DNA of 64,000 bases from positions 3,305,046 through 3,369,045 of the forward strand of contig NW_024881300.1 in NCBI RefSeq assembly GCF_018691265.1, in the 5' to 3' direction. The DNA is from Tyto alba (lineage: Eukaryota > Chordata > Aves > Strigiformes > Tytonidae). The position numbers and the translations under genes were made by a program. Of this stretch, positions 48,001 through 56,500 are shown piece by piece; within the stretch, counting starts at the first letter, position 1; each line of letters starts with the position of its first letter. Under the pieces are notes generated by a model. That model was not told where the DNA came from and ran no database searches. It saw nothing but the letters and a program-made list of their open reading frames with translations.

Positions 48001-48825
48001 AGAGAAGCTTTTGTGAGCCTTAGTGTGGTGCTGTAGCCACCTGACCCCACCCCAGACTTTTGATGTATTGTGTGTCCTTCAGGGACTTTCCATCCCCAAC
48101 TTAAGCTCAGCATCTTGCATGAGCATCAAAAGCATCAAAAGCCCAGCTAGGCTGGAGAGCATTCTTAAGCGGGTGGGAGCTGAACTGCACAAGAGGAACA
48201 CCCCCTGTTTATGTAAAGCCTTTCTGGTCCACGCAGTGGCATGTTGCGAGAATAATGGGGCAAATGATAGATGTCTCCTCCTGCAAAGATGAAGAAAAAC
48301 AGACAGTTCTTGAGTGAAGGAGAAGAGAAGCTGCTCTTATCAACTTCTCAGTGCCTCCAACCCTTTGGTCATCTCTTTCACTTCTTGTGAGGCTTCTCAG
48401 CATTCAGGCAGAAGCTAGCGCGGCAACCTGCAGGGGTTCCAATCGATTTCAGTGGGCTTTTGAGTGAGTCCAAGTTTGACTCAAGTGTTTCCAAGCGGTT
48501 TTTGCCCGGATTGAGGCCCCTCACCTCCTGTTGCAGTGGGGATTTGCCACTTTTCAGTTCTACGTACGTGAAGTCTGGTAACGTGCCTTCCAGAAACTGA
48601 GTTTTCTGTTGTCTGTCTGCATTCCTAGGGAAAGATGTCATTCTAGAAAGCACCCAACAGTTCCTCATTGATCGTCAGTCCATCTTTGGAAACGACCTCA
48701 TCAGCTTGCCTGAAAGTTCATCACTTTATGTTCCACCTGAAAATATGGCTTCCTACCTGTCCTCTGTGGGTGTCCAAGGGGATATCCCATTAAACCTGAG
48801 CTCTTCAACCGACAACAACCAGTGA
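25622..48825 (+). CDS. HSF4: HSF4, heat shock transcription factor 4
   Basis: Nuclear trimeric activator binding heat shock elements; in mammals needed for lens development. Thirteen coding exons: 25622-25717, 29785-29893, 31074-31201, 32703-32827, 35150-35225, 36704-36768, 39641-39740, 40522-40646, 42507-42731, 44295-44400, 45825-45890, 47327-47414, 48629-48825. All are ag/gt with matching phases, giving 501 residues (human HSF4b 492). DNA-binding domain is residues 8-112 with [16 protein letters not shown] at 58-73; HR-A/B coiled coil about 115-195; basic GIKRKL near 195-200. HSF4-type marks are DPYFIQS, GPIISD, the IKEEPVSP motif at 282-289 and [15 protein letters not shown]. Residues 362-387 resemble the HSF1 HR-C, unlike human HSF4. 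It is called HSF4 rather than HSF1 or HSF3 from these motifs and from the TRADD-FBXL8 neighbourhood. Exon 1 is short and was found by frame and family match. Confidence 0.95.
25718..29784 (+). other. HSF4: HSF4 intron 1
   Basis: Phase 0 intron of about 4 kb inside the DNA-binding domain. It contains the antisense coding-like stretch at about 27300-28820 listed separately. Otherwise nothing recognised. Confidence 0.8.
27300..28820 (-). other. Unexplained coding-like stretch, antisense in HSF4 intron 1
   Basis: On the minus strand a chain of open frames runs through this stretch in shifting phases (about 28815-28501, 28714-28316, 28114-27911, 27882-27607, 27590-27300). The 132-codon frame at 28714-28316 is Ala/Gln/Leu/Lys-rich and charged, unlike the Ser/Pro/Cys-rich translations of ordinary non-coding DNA nearby. 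No domain, nucleotide-binding motif, zinc knuckle or protease motif is recognisable. It could be a decayed transposon or retroelement, or chance. I do not assign a function. Confidence 0.25.
29894..31073 (+). other. HSF4: HSF4 intron 2
   Basis: Phase 1 intron splitting the Tyr codon of the NMYGFRK motif, at the same place relative to the protein as I expect for vertebrate HSFs. Nothing else recognised. Confidence 0.8.
31202..32702 (+). other. HSF4: HSF4 intron 3, contains a polypyrimidine tract
   Basis: Phase 0 intron. Its only notable content is the CT-rich simple repeat at about 32296-32406. Confidence 0.8.
32296..32406 (+). repeat. Polypyrimidine (CTTT/CCTTT)n tract
   Basis: About 110 bases made almost solely of C and T on the plus strand, in ctttctttcc-type units. 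It begins about 300 bases before HSF4 exon 4. Confidence 0.9.
32828..35149 (+). other. HSF4: HSF4 intron 4
   Basis: Phase 2 intron within the HR-A/B coiled-coil coding region. No exon or clear repeat recognised in 2.3 kb. Confidence 0.75.
36020..36056 (+). repeat. (AAT)n microsatellite
   Basis: Twelve uninterrupted aat units. Confidence 0.95.
36276..36305 (+). repeat. 12-bp inverted repeat with 6-base loop
   Basis: Arm agacttttatca at 36276-36287 pairs with tgataaaggtct at 36294-36305 with a single T:G wobble; loop agcctc. A further copy of agactttta follows at about 36310. Confidence 0.85.
38343..38425. repeat. AT-rich (TA)n-like tract with internal duplication
   Basis: Almost pure A/T with tatata runs; the phrase taatacatataata occurs near both ends, suggesting a local tandem duplication. 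Confidence 0.85.
38835..39052 (+). mobile_element. CR1 LINE 3' end, plus orientation
   Basis: Typical avian CR1 3' UTR wording in order: a phrase containing gtggtgagacgctggccc, then ccctggaagggttcaaggcc, aggttggacggggc, and finally cttccagcccaaaccattct followed by atgat. About 215 bases, heavily 5'-truncated and non-coding. It lies in HSF4 intron 6, in sense with the gene. Confidence 0.92.
39741..40521 (+). other. HSF4: HSF4 intron 7
   Basis: Phase 0 intron between the DPYFIQS exon and the GPIISD exon. Nothing else recognised. Confidence 0.8.
40998..41024 (+). repeat. (AG)n microsatellite
   Basis: About 13 uninterrupted ag units. Confidence 0.95.
41491..41505 (-). promoter_or_regulatory. 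CTCF-like core motif
   Basis: Minus-strand reading ccaccagatggcact fits the CTCF core consensus CCASYAGRKGGCRS at every position. A near-identical match in the opposite orientation lies at 52255-52269. Binding cannot be shown from sequence. Confidence 0.5.
42732..44294 (+). other. HSF4: HSF4 intron 9
   Basis: Phase 2 intron. No exon or clear repeat recognised. Confidence 0.75.
44401..45824 (+). other. HSF4: HSF4 intron 10
   Basis: Phase 0 intron that interrupts the HR-C-like segment (between SLLD and VFNP). Nothing else recognised. Confidence 0.8.
45891..47326 (+). other. HSF4: HSF4 intron 11
   Basis: Phase 0 intron. Its acceptor is doubled: ag at 47325-47326 and again at 47331-47332, both in frame. 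Confidence 0.75.
47415..48628 (+). other. HSF4: HSF4 intron 12
   Basis: Phase 1 intron before the last exon. Nothing else recognised. Confidence 0.8.
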
Positions 48826-49123
48826 TTTAGCTTCCAAGAAACGACATCTCCCTCCCACCCATCCAAGCGTCCGCAGGTTTGAATGTAAAGAAACAAAAGT
48901 GACTCAGAAACGCACAAGAAAGTTTCTTTTTGTGCCCCTTCTTTTTGAGTAGATGGAAGTGATCAGTAGCTGTTGCATTACCCTCCTTGCACCTGGATTT
49001 CAGTGTTTGCCCAGGGTAACAATTTTAAAACAAAATACTGCTTCTGGTGCTTGCTCCTATAGGGAGTGAGAACTTGGCAGGATTATTTTTCTTGAAAATG
49101 CTTTTAGAAATTTCAAATCTTCT

Positions 49124-49129
49124 AATAAA
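49124..49129 (+). promoter_or_regulatory. HSF4: Poly(A) signal AATAAA, HSF4, first
   Basis: Canonical hexamer 300 bases after the stop codon, in an AT-rich context. Confidence 0.5.
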
Positions 49130-49174
49130 ATTTAAAGTGGAGAGTAGCTTGAAAGTACATCAGGGTCTTCATTA

Positions 49175-49180
49175 AATAAA
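49175..49180 (+). promoter_or_regulatory. HSF4: Poly(A) signal AATAAA, HSF4, second
   Basis: Second canonical hexamer 51 bases later, followed by a GT-containing stretch (gtgatcctgactagtgtctg), which is what a downstream cleavage element looks like. Confidence 0.55.
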
Positions 49181-49533
49181 GTGATCCTGACTAGTGTCTG
49201 CAACAGCAAACTGTTGGGTTTTATTGGGGCAGCACAGATTAGCTAAGGTGCCTGATCCTTCTGGATGCTGTTTTTTAAATAGGAAAATAGTTCTATATGC
49301 CAGTCCAATGCTCTAAAAATATTATTTTATCCATTTTCTGGTTTTGATGGGATGTACTTCTGCCTCTCCCTTATTCTCCTAGGGTGAGTAGGAAAATGAA
49401 GATGTCTTGGGGTGTGCAGAAGATCATTTTCTGAGTGACCACTCCAAGAATGTGTCTCTGTCTGCTAAAGGAGCTGCAGACCATCACAGACCCCAAACCA
49501 TCCCATGCTTAGTTGAGAGGGTTTGCTGTTTGG

Positions 49534-49618
49534 TTTTTTTTTTTTTTTCCCCAAATTTATTTTCTCTAACATAAAGACAGGGCACACCATACTTTAAAAA
49601 AAAAAAAAAAAAAAAAAA
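49534..49618. repeat. Paired poly-T and poly-A runs
   Basis: Fifteen T at 49534-49548 and 23 A at 49596-49618 on the same strand, followed by A-rich caccaaaac units. Could be the remnant tail of a retroposed sequence. Confidence 0.8.
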
Positions 49619-52254
49619 CACCAAAACAAAACCAAAAAAAAAGGGATAGACTCTTCTGCACTTGTAATTTTCCATGTGCAAAGAGGACTGAGGGAGCACA
49701 CTCTGGGTTTTGGTGCTGGCTAAGTATTCCATGTCCAGTCCAACGATTTTTTTCTTTGGCCTTGACCTGTTCTATTTCCCCTGAAGCTGTGCCTGTTGGT
49801 TTATTGACGTATAAAATCTGAAGAACCAGTTTAATTGATTGGATCCCCTTTTTAGAAGGACTCTCAGCTGCTCAGTGTAGGAGAGAGATAGAAGGGTTAG
49901 TCCACCATGTCCCACTAACTTTTCTTCTGTCCTTTGTGCATCTGAGACCAGCCCCCAAAGGTTGAATTAATCTTCCTCTTCCATGTGGTTTCTGACAACT
50001 GAGTTTCTCAACAAAGCAGAGCTTTGTTTTTTATGCTGTAGTTCTAATGAGAACATACTATTTATCTCACTATCCTCTAACTGAGTTGCTTTTCCTTAGG
50101 AAACCTAACCAAATGCAGTAAAACAGACCCAGGAAATTCAACTAACTCAGGCCTCCTGAGGGCCTAGACAGGGAGGTAGAAGCCATGCCAGTATCATTTG
50201 AAGAAATGCTCGGCCCACTTTTGTTGCCATAACGATTCTTGGTTCTAAGCCACATTTCTGTGCATCTTGGTCAAGCAGCATCCACTCCAAAGTGTTGTCA
50301 ATCAGTCAGATGATTGCAGGCTCAAATTCTCCTTAATAAGATGAGCATGTTCTAAATGGACCTTCCTGTCACAGCCCTTTCCTCCATCTATTCAGCAGTA
50401 TGTGAACAGATGTGTTAGTTCGGAAACATTAACTTTTGAGCACATTTCCCCCCCAGCTGATTACTGTGTGCTGGGAGCTCTGTCACCACCTTGGTGGTGC
50501 AGTCTTTGCAGAAGCAAGGTTGTGAAAGCTTCTGAATTAATTCCAGCCACTTTTTTTTTTTTTTGTGTTCAGGACTAAGGGAAAATTCTGGCAGCCCCCA
50601 TTGGCCTGGTATTTAGATAATGTACTTGAGTGTATCATGGACAAGGTTTTCCTTTTTGACAGCTTTGTGCTTGGAAAGCTCACCTAGATCAGCCCATTTA
50701 AACCACTGTATTTTGTCATTTCCAGTGATGGAGAGTCGTTGAGTTGCACTGTTTACTTCTTTTCTCATTGGTAATTGGAAACTGCCTGGTGTCTCATATC
50801 ACCTGACAGTGCATGTTATCCCCATTCAAGATTTACATCCTTCTCTTGAATCTTTCACACGCTAGATTGCCTTAATGTTAACACTGAATGTATTGATCCA
50901 ATAAGGTATTTAAGCACGTGCTTAACTTCGAGCTCCTGAGTAGTTTTCCCATATTTTTATGAAGCCTGTCACATGCTTGTCGTTAGACAGACGCTGCAGT
51001 GTCTTACTGGCTTGCCTAGTTGGGGTTGAGAAATGAACCATCTTGGGAGGGCTACTTGCGAGCAGACAAAGGTGCAGCTCAGCCAGCAAGGCTGCCCGAC
51101 ACCATCTCGGGCTGCAGCGTTTGTTGCGGTGCCAAGCGGCAGATCGCACTCGCTGCGAGCAGCCACTTGGGGTGGTTCTTGGGTTTTTCTTTAGGCTTTT
51201 TGCTCGACTATAAACATGAGATTGGAGCTTGATGGTGAGAGAGGAACCTCCAGGAACAGTACTCCAGAGCCTCTCCTGTGAAGAAGCAAGCTTGTGTTCC
51301 TTGGCTTTTTACATTGTTAATTTTACTTGAAGGTGATGTGCTGAGACTGCGTTTTTGCACTATGCTGTACATTTGTAAAGTTTTACAGAAAACACTAATT
51401 AAACATGTTTCCTTTTTCTCATTTCGTCCTGCTCTGGCATTTCTGTCAGTACTTTCGCCTACCCCTTACTCCTTTCCTCATTCCCAAGTCCTCATCGACA
51501 AGTGCTAACAGCTTCCAGGAATTCAGGAGATTCATCTGTGAGGTAGCACAGGGCCCACTGATGGGTTGTGATCATCTGTGTGCAAAAAACAGGAGCTGGA
51601 GAGATCTGGCACGCAAAATATGGCATGGTAGGCACACCTCAGAAAGCCGTGGCATTCTTCAAACTAAAATGCTGGTCAGGGTAGGTATATCTGGTAAAAT
51701 CAGGATCAGAGTAAAGGAATCTATAGTTCTTGAAATTACTTGCATTTTTTTATCCTTTTTTTTTGTCTTGCTTTCAGTGATAATAGAGGGCGAATGTCAC
51801 TCTTGGAATTATTTTATAAATTCATTTGTTTATAAACATTTTCTTTAAGTGTGATGTGACAATGCAGTCCTTCCTGCTCATTTGTTCTTAGTGTAGTAAG
51901 GGAGTACCAGGACAGGCACTAAAGCACAGCACAAGAAATGTACAACCTGGAGCCCTCAAAGTAGACCTTCTCCAGCTTTCTGTCAGAAAAAGGAAGCAGG
52001 TATTTTTTAGGACTGAGCTCACACATTGGCAGCATTTGTAGCTTTCCAAAGAGAAGATCCTGTGAAGATGCTTTCAGACAAGCCTGTTCTCCACAGGCCC
52101 TTGCTCATCCTCCTGCCCTGTCCTGGAGGCCAAGGATTTTGCCAGTGTGTTTTTACTCATGGAAGGTGGAAAATTACTGAAGTTTAAAGCAATTGTGTTG
52201 TCTTCCCTGAGGGCTTTTATGATTATTTTGTTACTGTTAGGACCAGTTCTCCTA

Positions 52255-52269
52255 CCACCAGATGGCACC
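52255..52269 (+). promoter_or_regulatory. CTCF-like core motif
   Basis: Plus-strand ccaccagatggcacc fits the CTCF core consensus CCASYAGRKGGCRS at every position. It shares 14 of 15 bases with the motif at 41491-41505, in opposite orientation, and lies between the convergent HSF4 and DNAAF1 genes. Confidence 0.5.
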
Positions 52270-53229
52270 TAACCGCAGCTAATTGGAAATAGATCTTTTC
52301 AACAAGTCCACAGTAATATACTTTTTTTCTTTAAAAGTGTACATCTACAAGACTCGTTCAGTTCTACTTATTATAAATTATTAGAGATTTATAGAAATAT
52401 TTTAAAAGACACCTACCTAAACTTGGGTATCGCTTAATGAAGTGAGGTCTAGCTTATTCCTGATGTGATTGTTCATTGTATCATAAAATCAACACCAGCC
52501 CTTGAAGATGAGGCCAACTCTTTCATGTGTACAATTATTTTTTTAACTGACTAGCACAACCACTTCTGCGTTAGGAAAATGAGAGCCGTTAATGCCTCAG
52601 CAGAATTGGCCAAGAGTTGTCTGTTTCCCCCAACTCCTTTTTTGTGGTATGGCAGAGGAAGTGCTGCTCCCAAGCAATCTCCACTTTTTTGAATTTTATT
52701 CTCTAGCTCAGAAGTGGGAGAAGGAAAAAAAAAAAAAAAAGGAGTGGAAGAGGGGACCTGACTGAAGCATCACTGCTGTTCTCTTCCATTTCACTTTGGC
52801 ACAAGACTACGCCTGTGGTGTGAGAGAGAAGCTAACGAAGGAAGATTCCTTTGGTTGGCTTTTTGCACCAAAGCTGTCTTTCGGCCACTAGTCACTGGCT
52901 GGTTATTTTTCTGTTAGATTCAAAATCCAGATCCTGAGATGCACCCCACAAAGAAAAACAATGCAAAGGGCAGATATATTTATATTATACTATATAAGTT
53001 ATATCGTATTTTCAGTATATTTACCTACAAGGTGTAAAACCAGGTTTTCCATGCATGGATGCTATTTCTGCATCTGGTTTTGCATAAACAATCATAATAT
53101 CTATGAATATTAGATCTGTAAAATACCATGTTAAGAAGAAATCTCCATTTGCCACTGAAGTCCATCTGGTATGACTATACTGGTAAGGAGATGATACAAG
53201 TTAAAATGTATGTGGTTACAAGTAGAATC

Positions 53230-53235
53230 TTTATT
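53230..53235 (-). promoter_or_regulatory. DNAAF1: Poly(A) signal AATAAA of DNAAF1
   Basis: Canonical hexamer on the minus strand 220 bases after the inferred DNAAF1 stop codon at 53455. Its position supports the terminal exon call. Confidence 0.55.
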
Positions 53236-53454
53236 TAGTTCAAAGGACAGGAACACGTGACATTGTGCATTGATACTAGGTCTGTCATGAAACCCAAAGA
53301 TACAAACGTTTAACTAAGTAATTTCTGGAAGGATGCAAGGATAAAAATGGCATAAGAGAGTGGAATTTAGCCTTAGAACAGTAGCGCCCTCGCTTCTAAA
53401 GCGGTGCGCGCTGCTGGCTGGCGGTGGGACCGCGGGGCCCTCGCTGCCTGCAGG

Positions 53455-53546
53455 TTACAGCAGATTGGGGGCTTCTTCCACGCTCACACAACCACCAGTG
53501 CTGCCCAGAAGGTCAGACGCTGGAGGCTGCGGCAGCCGCTGACTGC
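53455..53546 (-). other. DNAAF1: Inferred terminal coding exon of DNAAF1
   Basis: The preceding exon ends in phase 1 at 54101 (gatg then gtaaga). On the minus strand an acceptor (gcgtttcag) at 53547 opens a frame in the right phase, ending [23 protein letters not shown] and a TAA at 53457-53455, with an AATAAA 220 bases later. A second in-frame acceptor (cgccttcag), 21 bases upstream at 53568, would add seven codons. The exon is GC-rich in AT-rich surroundings. No clear similarity to the human C-terminus, so this is inference. Confidence 0.5.
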
Positions 53547-56500
53547 CTGAAACGCTCAGCCCCCCTGCTGAAGGCGGTGGTTTTCATATCTCAGTGTTAC
53601 GCCAGTTTTAACTAACGGTCCCACTGCTGAGCTCGGCATTTTGAGAATAACCACGTGCAGCCAGCCAGGCACCCTGCTCCAGATTTGGTCGGGTTTTTTC
53701 AAAGTGATTAATCTAATCCACTCTCGCTGTCCTTGCCTTGTGCTTTGTGAGGACATCTTTCACCCTCAGGCAGGCACTGTACTTCTCCGTCACTGACACT
53801 CCCTGTTAAAACCGTGAAGGCAAAAGGCAAATGAAACTCACTGGTGGTCTTTAGTACTGGAAAAAGAAATGTTAAACTATTTAAATAAAACTCAGCAAGA
53901 AATCCTGTGTAGAAAAAGAGTATAACATTTTTTTCCCTAATTTATTAGGATTCCCACATAAAAAAAAAAAAGGAAGAGGTGGTTGTTAACTATCCGTGGA
54001 TTGAAAAATTTTTCAACAAGACCTGAACAAATCCTTACTTTTAGTGTGTATGTGCTACCCACCTTTTTCTCTGTGATTAATTATGTCATTGTAATCTTAC
54101 CATCCTCTTCCCATGGGCTTGGGTCATCCGGTTGATGGCAGACTGGTGACAACAGTAGGTTATGCTTGGGCTCAGTGATAACTTCTTGTATCAAGAGTTT
54201 TGAGGGGGTGGTTTGTTTATCTTTGGTCTCCAGGGATCTTTCTGAATTAGCAGGCTCTGTAAAGAAGCTTTCAACAAGGGGTCTTAAGTGCTCCTTCTCA
54301 TGCTCTTTATGTATCTTAGAGACATTTGAAAAAATCGCTGTTGGAACTTCTTCTCCTACTGAATTCTCAAACATGCTTTTATTGTTTTCCTCTAATGCAG
54401 AATCGCTGTCATTTGTCATTTCAGAAATTATTTCAATCTTTGGGTGATATTCCTGCTGTAAAGGTAGAAAATGTAATTGAAAATACATTATTCTAGATGT
54501 AAAAGCTAAAAGATGGGTAAATATCTCTTGGATCCACACAACAGTTGTCAGCCTTGATGTGCTGCTCTCCCCAAAACGTATGGAAGATGTGCTTTGCCCA
54601 TAGCTCTGCTTCTTTGTGGATGAATCTTGGACTAACTATTCTCAGGCGTTAGTGATTAACTGACCATAAACTATTAACAGTTCATAAAAAGAAGACCTAT
54701 TTCAGCAATTCAGCAACCGTGAGCACAGTTCTATTACTTTACCTCCAAACAGAGGGACCTGACTAACATCTTCATCTGACTTCAGTTAAGAACTGAACAC
54801 CTTTGGACCGTGAGAGCTGCTAACACACACTCCTTCCGTAATCTTTGTTCCCTTTACTTATCTCCTCTTAATTGGAGGCTTTGTTGGCCAAGACATTTTG
54901 CAACACTATTATGAGTCTGTGACAAGGAGAGCAAATAAATTCCATGCCTTACACTCACTGCAGGAAAAGTTTCCATTATCTTGGAGGGACTTGTGAAAAC
55001 ATGTACTGTATCAGCCTCTGCCTCCAGCCCGGCAAGTTTGAGTCAGCATCAGCACAAGAACTAAAGCTGTGCTTTTAAGCTTTGCTGTTTTCTTTTTCTT
55101 TTTACTCTCCTGTTACTGTTTATAGGCTTTTGCCTAGCACATTAGTTTGAGCACAGCACAATGCTAATGTGGGCATGAACTGCCTTGTATCTGACTGGCC
55201 CACAGGGGAGCAGAAGAGTTTCAATCTCTCCATGTTTTCAGTTGAAAAGTCTGGTTTTATTCAGTAGCAGGCAATGTGGTCTATCTATTCAGTCCTTTGC
55301 AGCATATTAGTACTGGTAAATATACTTTAAGAGCAATCTTCATTAAAACACTACATGCTACTGAGAAATTAATCTTATTTAACTGTTGTGTTACTTGATC
55401 TTAGGTTTTCATTAGCCTATTCTTGCAATGCAATAATATAATAAATTAAATTTAAAAAATATTTCCAAGTGGATAGAGAAGATCTGCTGAACCATCAACT
55501 TTTGTTTATAAATGTATGACTGATTGCAACTCCCAAAACAGCATTTCATAACTAGGATTATCCTCATTTTGCAAAATGTTTGTAAATGTGTTTAGGGAAG
55601 CTTCATCACTGGAATTAATAAGAATCTTACCTTTTGAACAAAGATTTCCTCTTCTGGGGGAAATTCAGTTACGTCTATATCTTCTAAATCAGGCAGTTCC
55701 TGAAGACAATCACAAGATCATTAATCAGTAGGAAAAGCTACTCTAACCAATAAAGTACAACAGCTCTGTCTCACTGGGAATCTTCTTCAAAGCAATGCTT
55801 TTCGGGGTAAGAGCCCACAGCCAGCAGTAGCCAGCAGTACCGCACTGTCATCCTCTCGGGATGACAGTTTTCTCTGTTAAGCACATGTGGGACAATTCAT
55901 CTGTCTCCAGAAACAGCGGATGGGAAGGCAATAACCTTAATGTCAGACTGAATTCTGTTTTCTAATACACTTAACATCAACTGCAATGCATCTTTATGGG
56001 CAAGAGCCAAATCAAGATCTGCAGTAAACTCTGTTAACATAAATACATATAATAAATGTTTTACTATGAATGCCTCATAATTAAGGATATAGAACAGCAC
56101 ACTTGCTGAGAACTGTTTTTCCTTGGACAAGTCCAATAATTTCAGATTTCCATTGGAAAATGTTATTTAAAACAACTATCATTTGCTGACATGAAAGCAA
56201 AAACAGACGATAGGAATACAAAATCACAGGTGGAAAGTAATAATTTTTTGCCATCTTTTTTTAGTGCGGATCAGTACTGGTAAAAGCATCTCCTTTTGTT
56301 TTAAGATGTTTTTAGAGCTTAATGATTTTGTAGCAAGCTGCTTAGCATGGTAGCATCAGAAACATCTAATCTGTACAGTCTTGTGTGGTGAAGATTATTA
56401 CAGAATTAAAATCAACAAAGGAAATTTCTGTTTCCTGATATGGCTGTAGCTAGTGCAGCACATTCTGAAGTCACACAGTCTTATAACAATAGCATTAAAA

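Larger units (their letters stand above)
48826..49200 (+). other. HSF4: HSF4 3' UTR (short form)
   Basis: Non-coding sequence after the HSF4 stop, reaching the AATAAA hexamers at 49124 and 49175. Confidence 0.65.
49201..53229. other. Intergenic region between convergent HSF4 and DNAAF1
   Basis: No exon recognised in 4 kb. Contains T and A runs (49534-49548 and 49596-49618), another A run near 52724-52740, and a CTCF-like motif at 52255-52269. An ATTAAA at about 51395-51400, after AT-rich UTR-like sequence, could end a longer HSF4 3' UTR. NOL3, which follows HSF4 in human, is not seen. Confidence 0.5.

Noticed and set aside
25622..48825. Assignment as HSF1 or the avian HSF3
   Set aside because: DPYFIQS, the [15 protein letters not shown] motif, [15 protein letters not shown] and the FBXL8/TRADD neighbourhood all match HSF4; only the HR-C-like segment recalls HSF1.
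52074..52268. Minus-strand frame considered as the DNAAF1 terminal exon
   Set aside because: Lies beyond a good poly(A) signal at 53235-53230 and has no DNAAF1-like composition; the exon at 53546-53455 fits phase and poly(A) position better.
54166..54447. 93-codon plus-strand frame
   Set aside because: Antisense shadow of a DNAAF1 exon.
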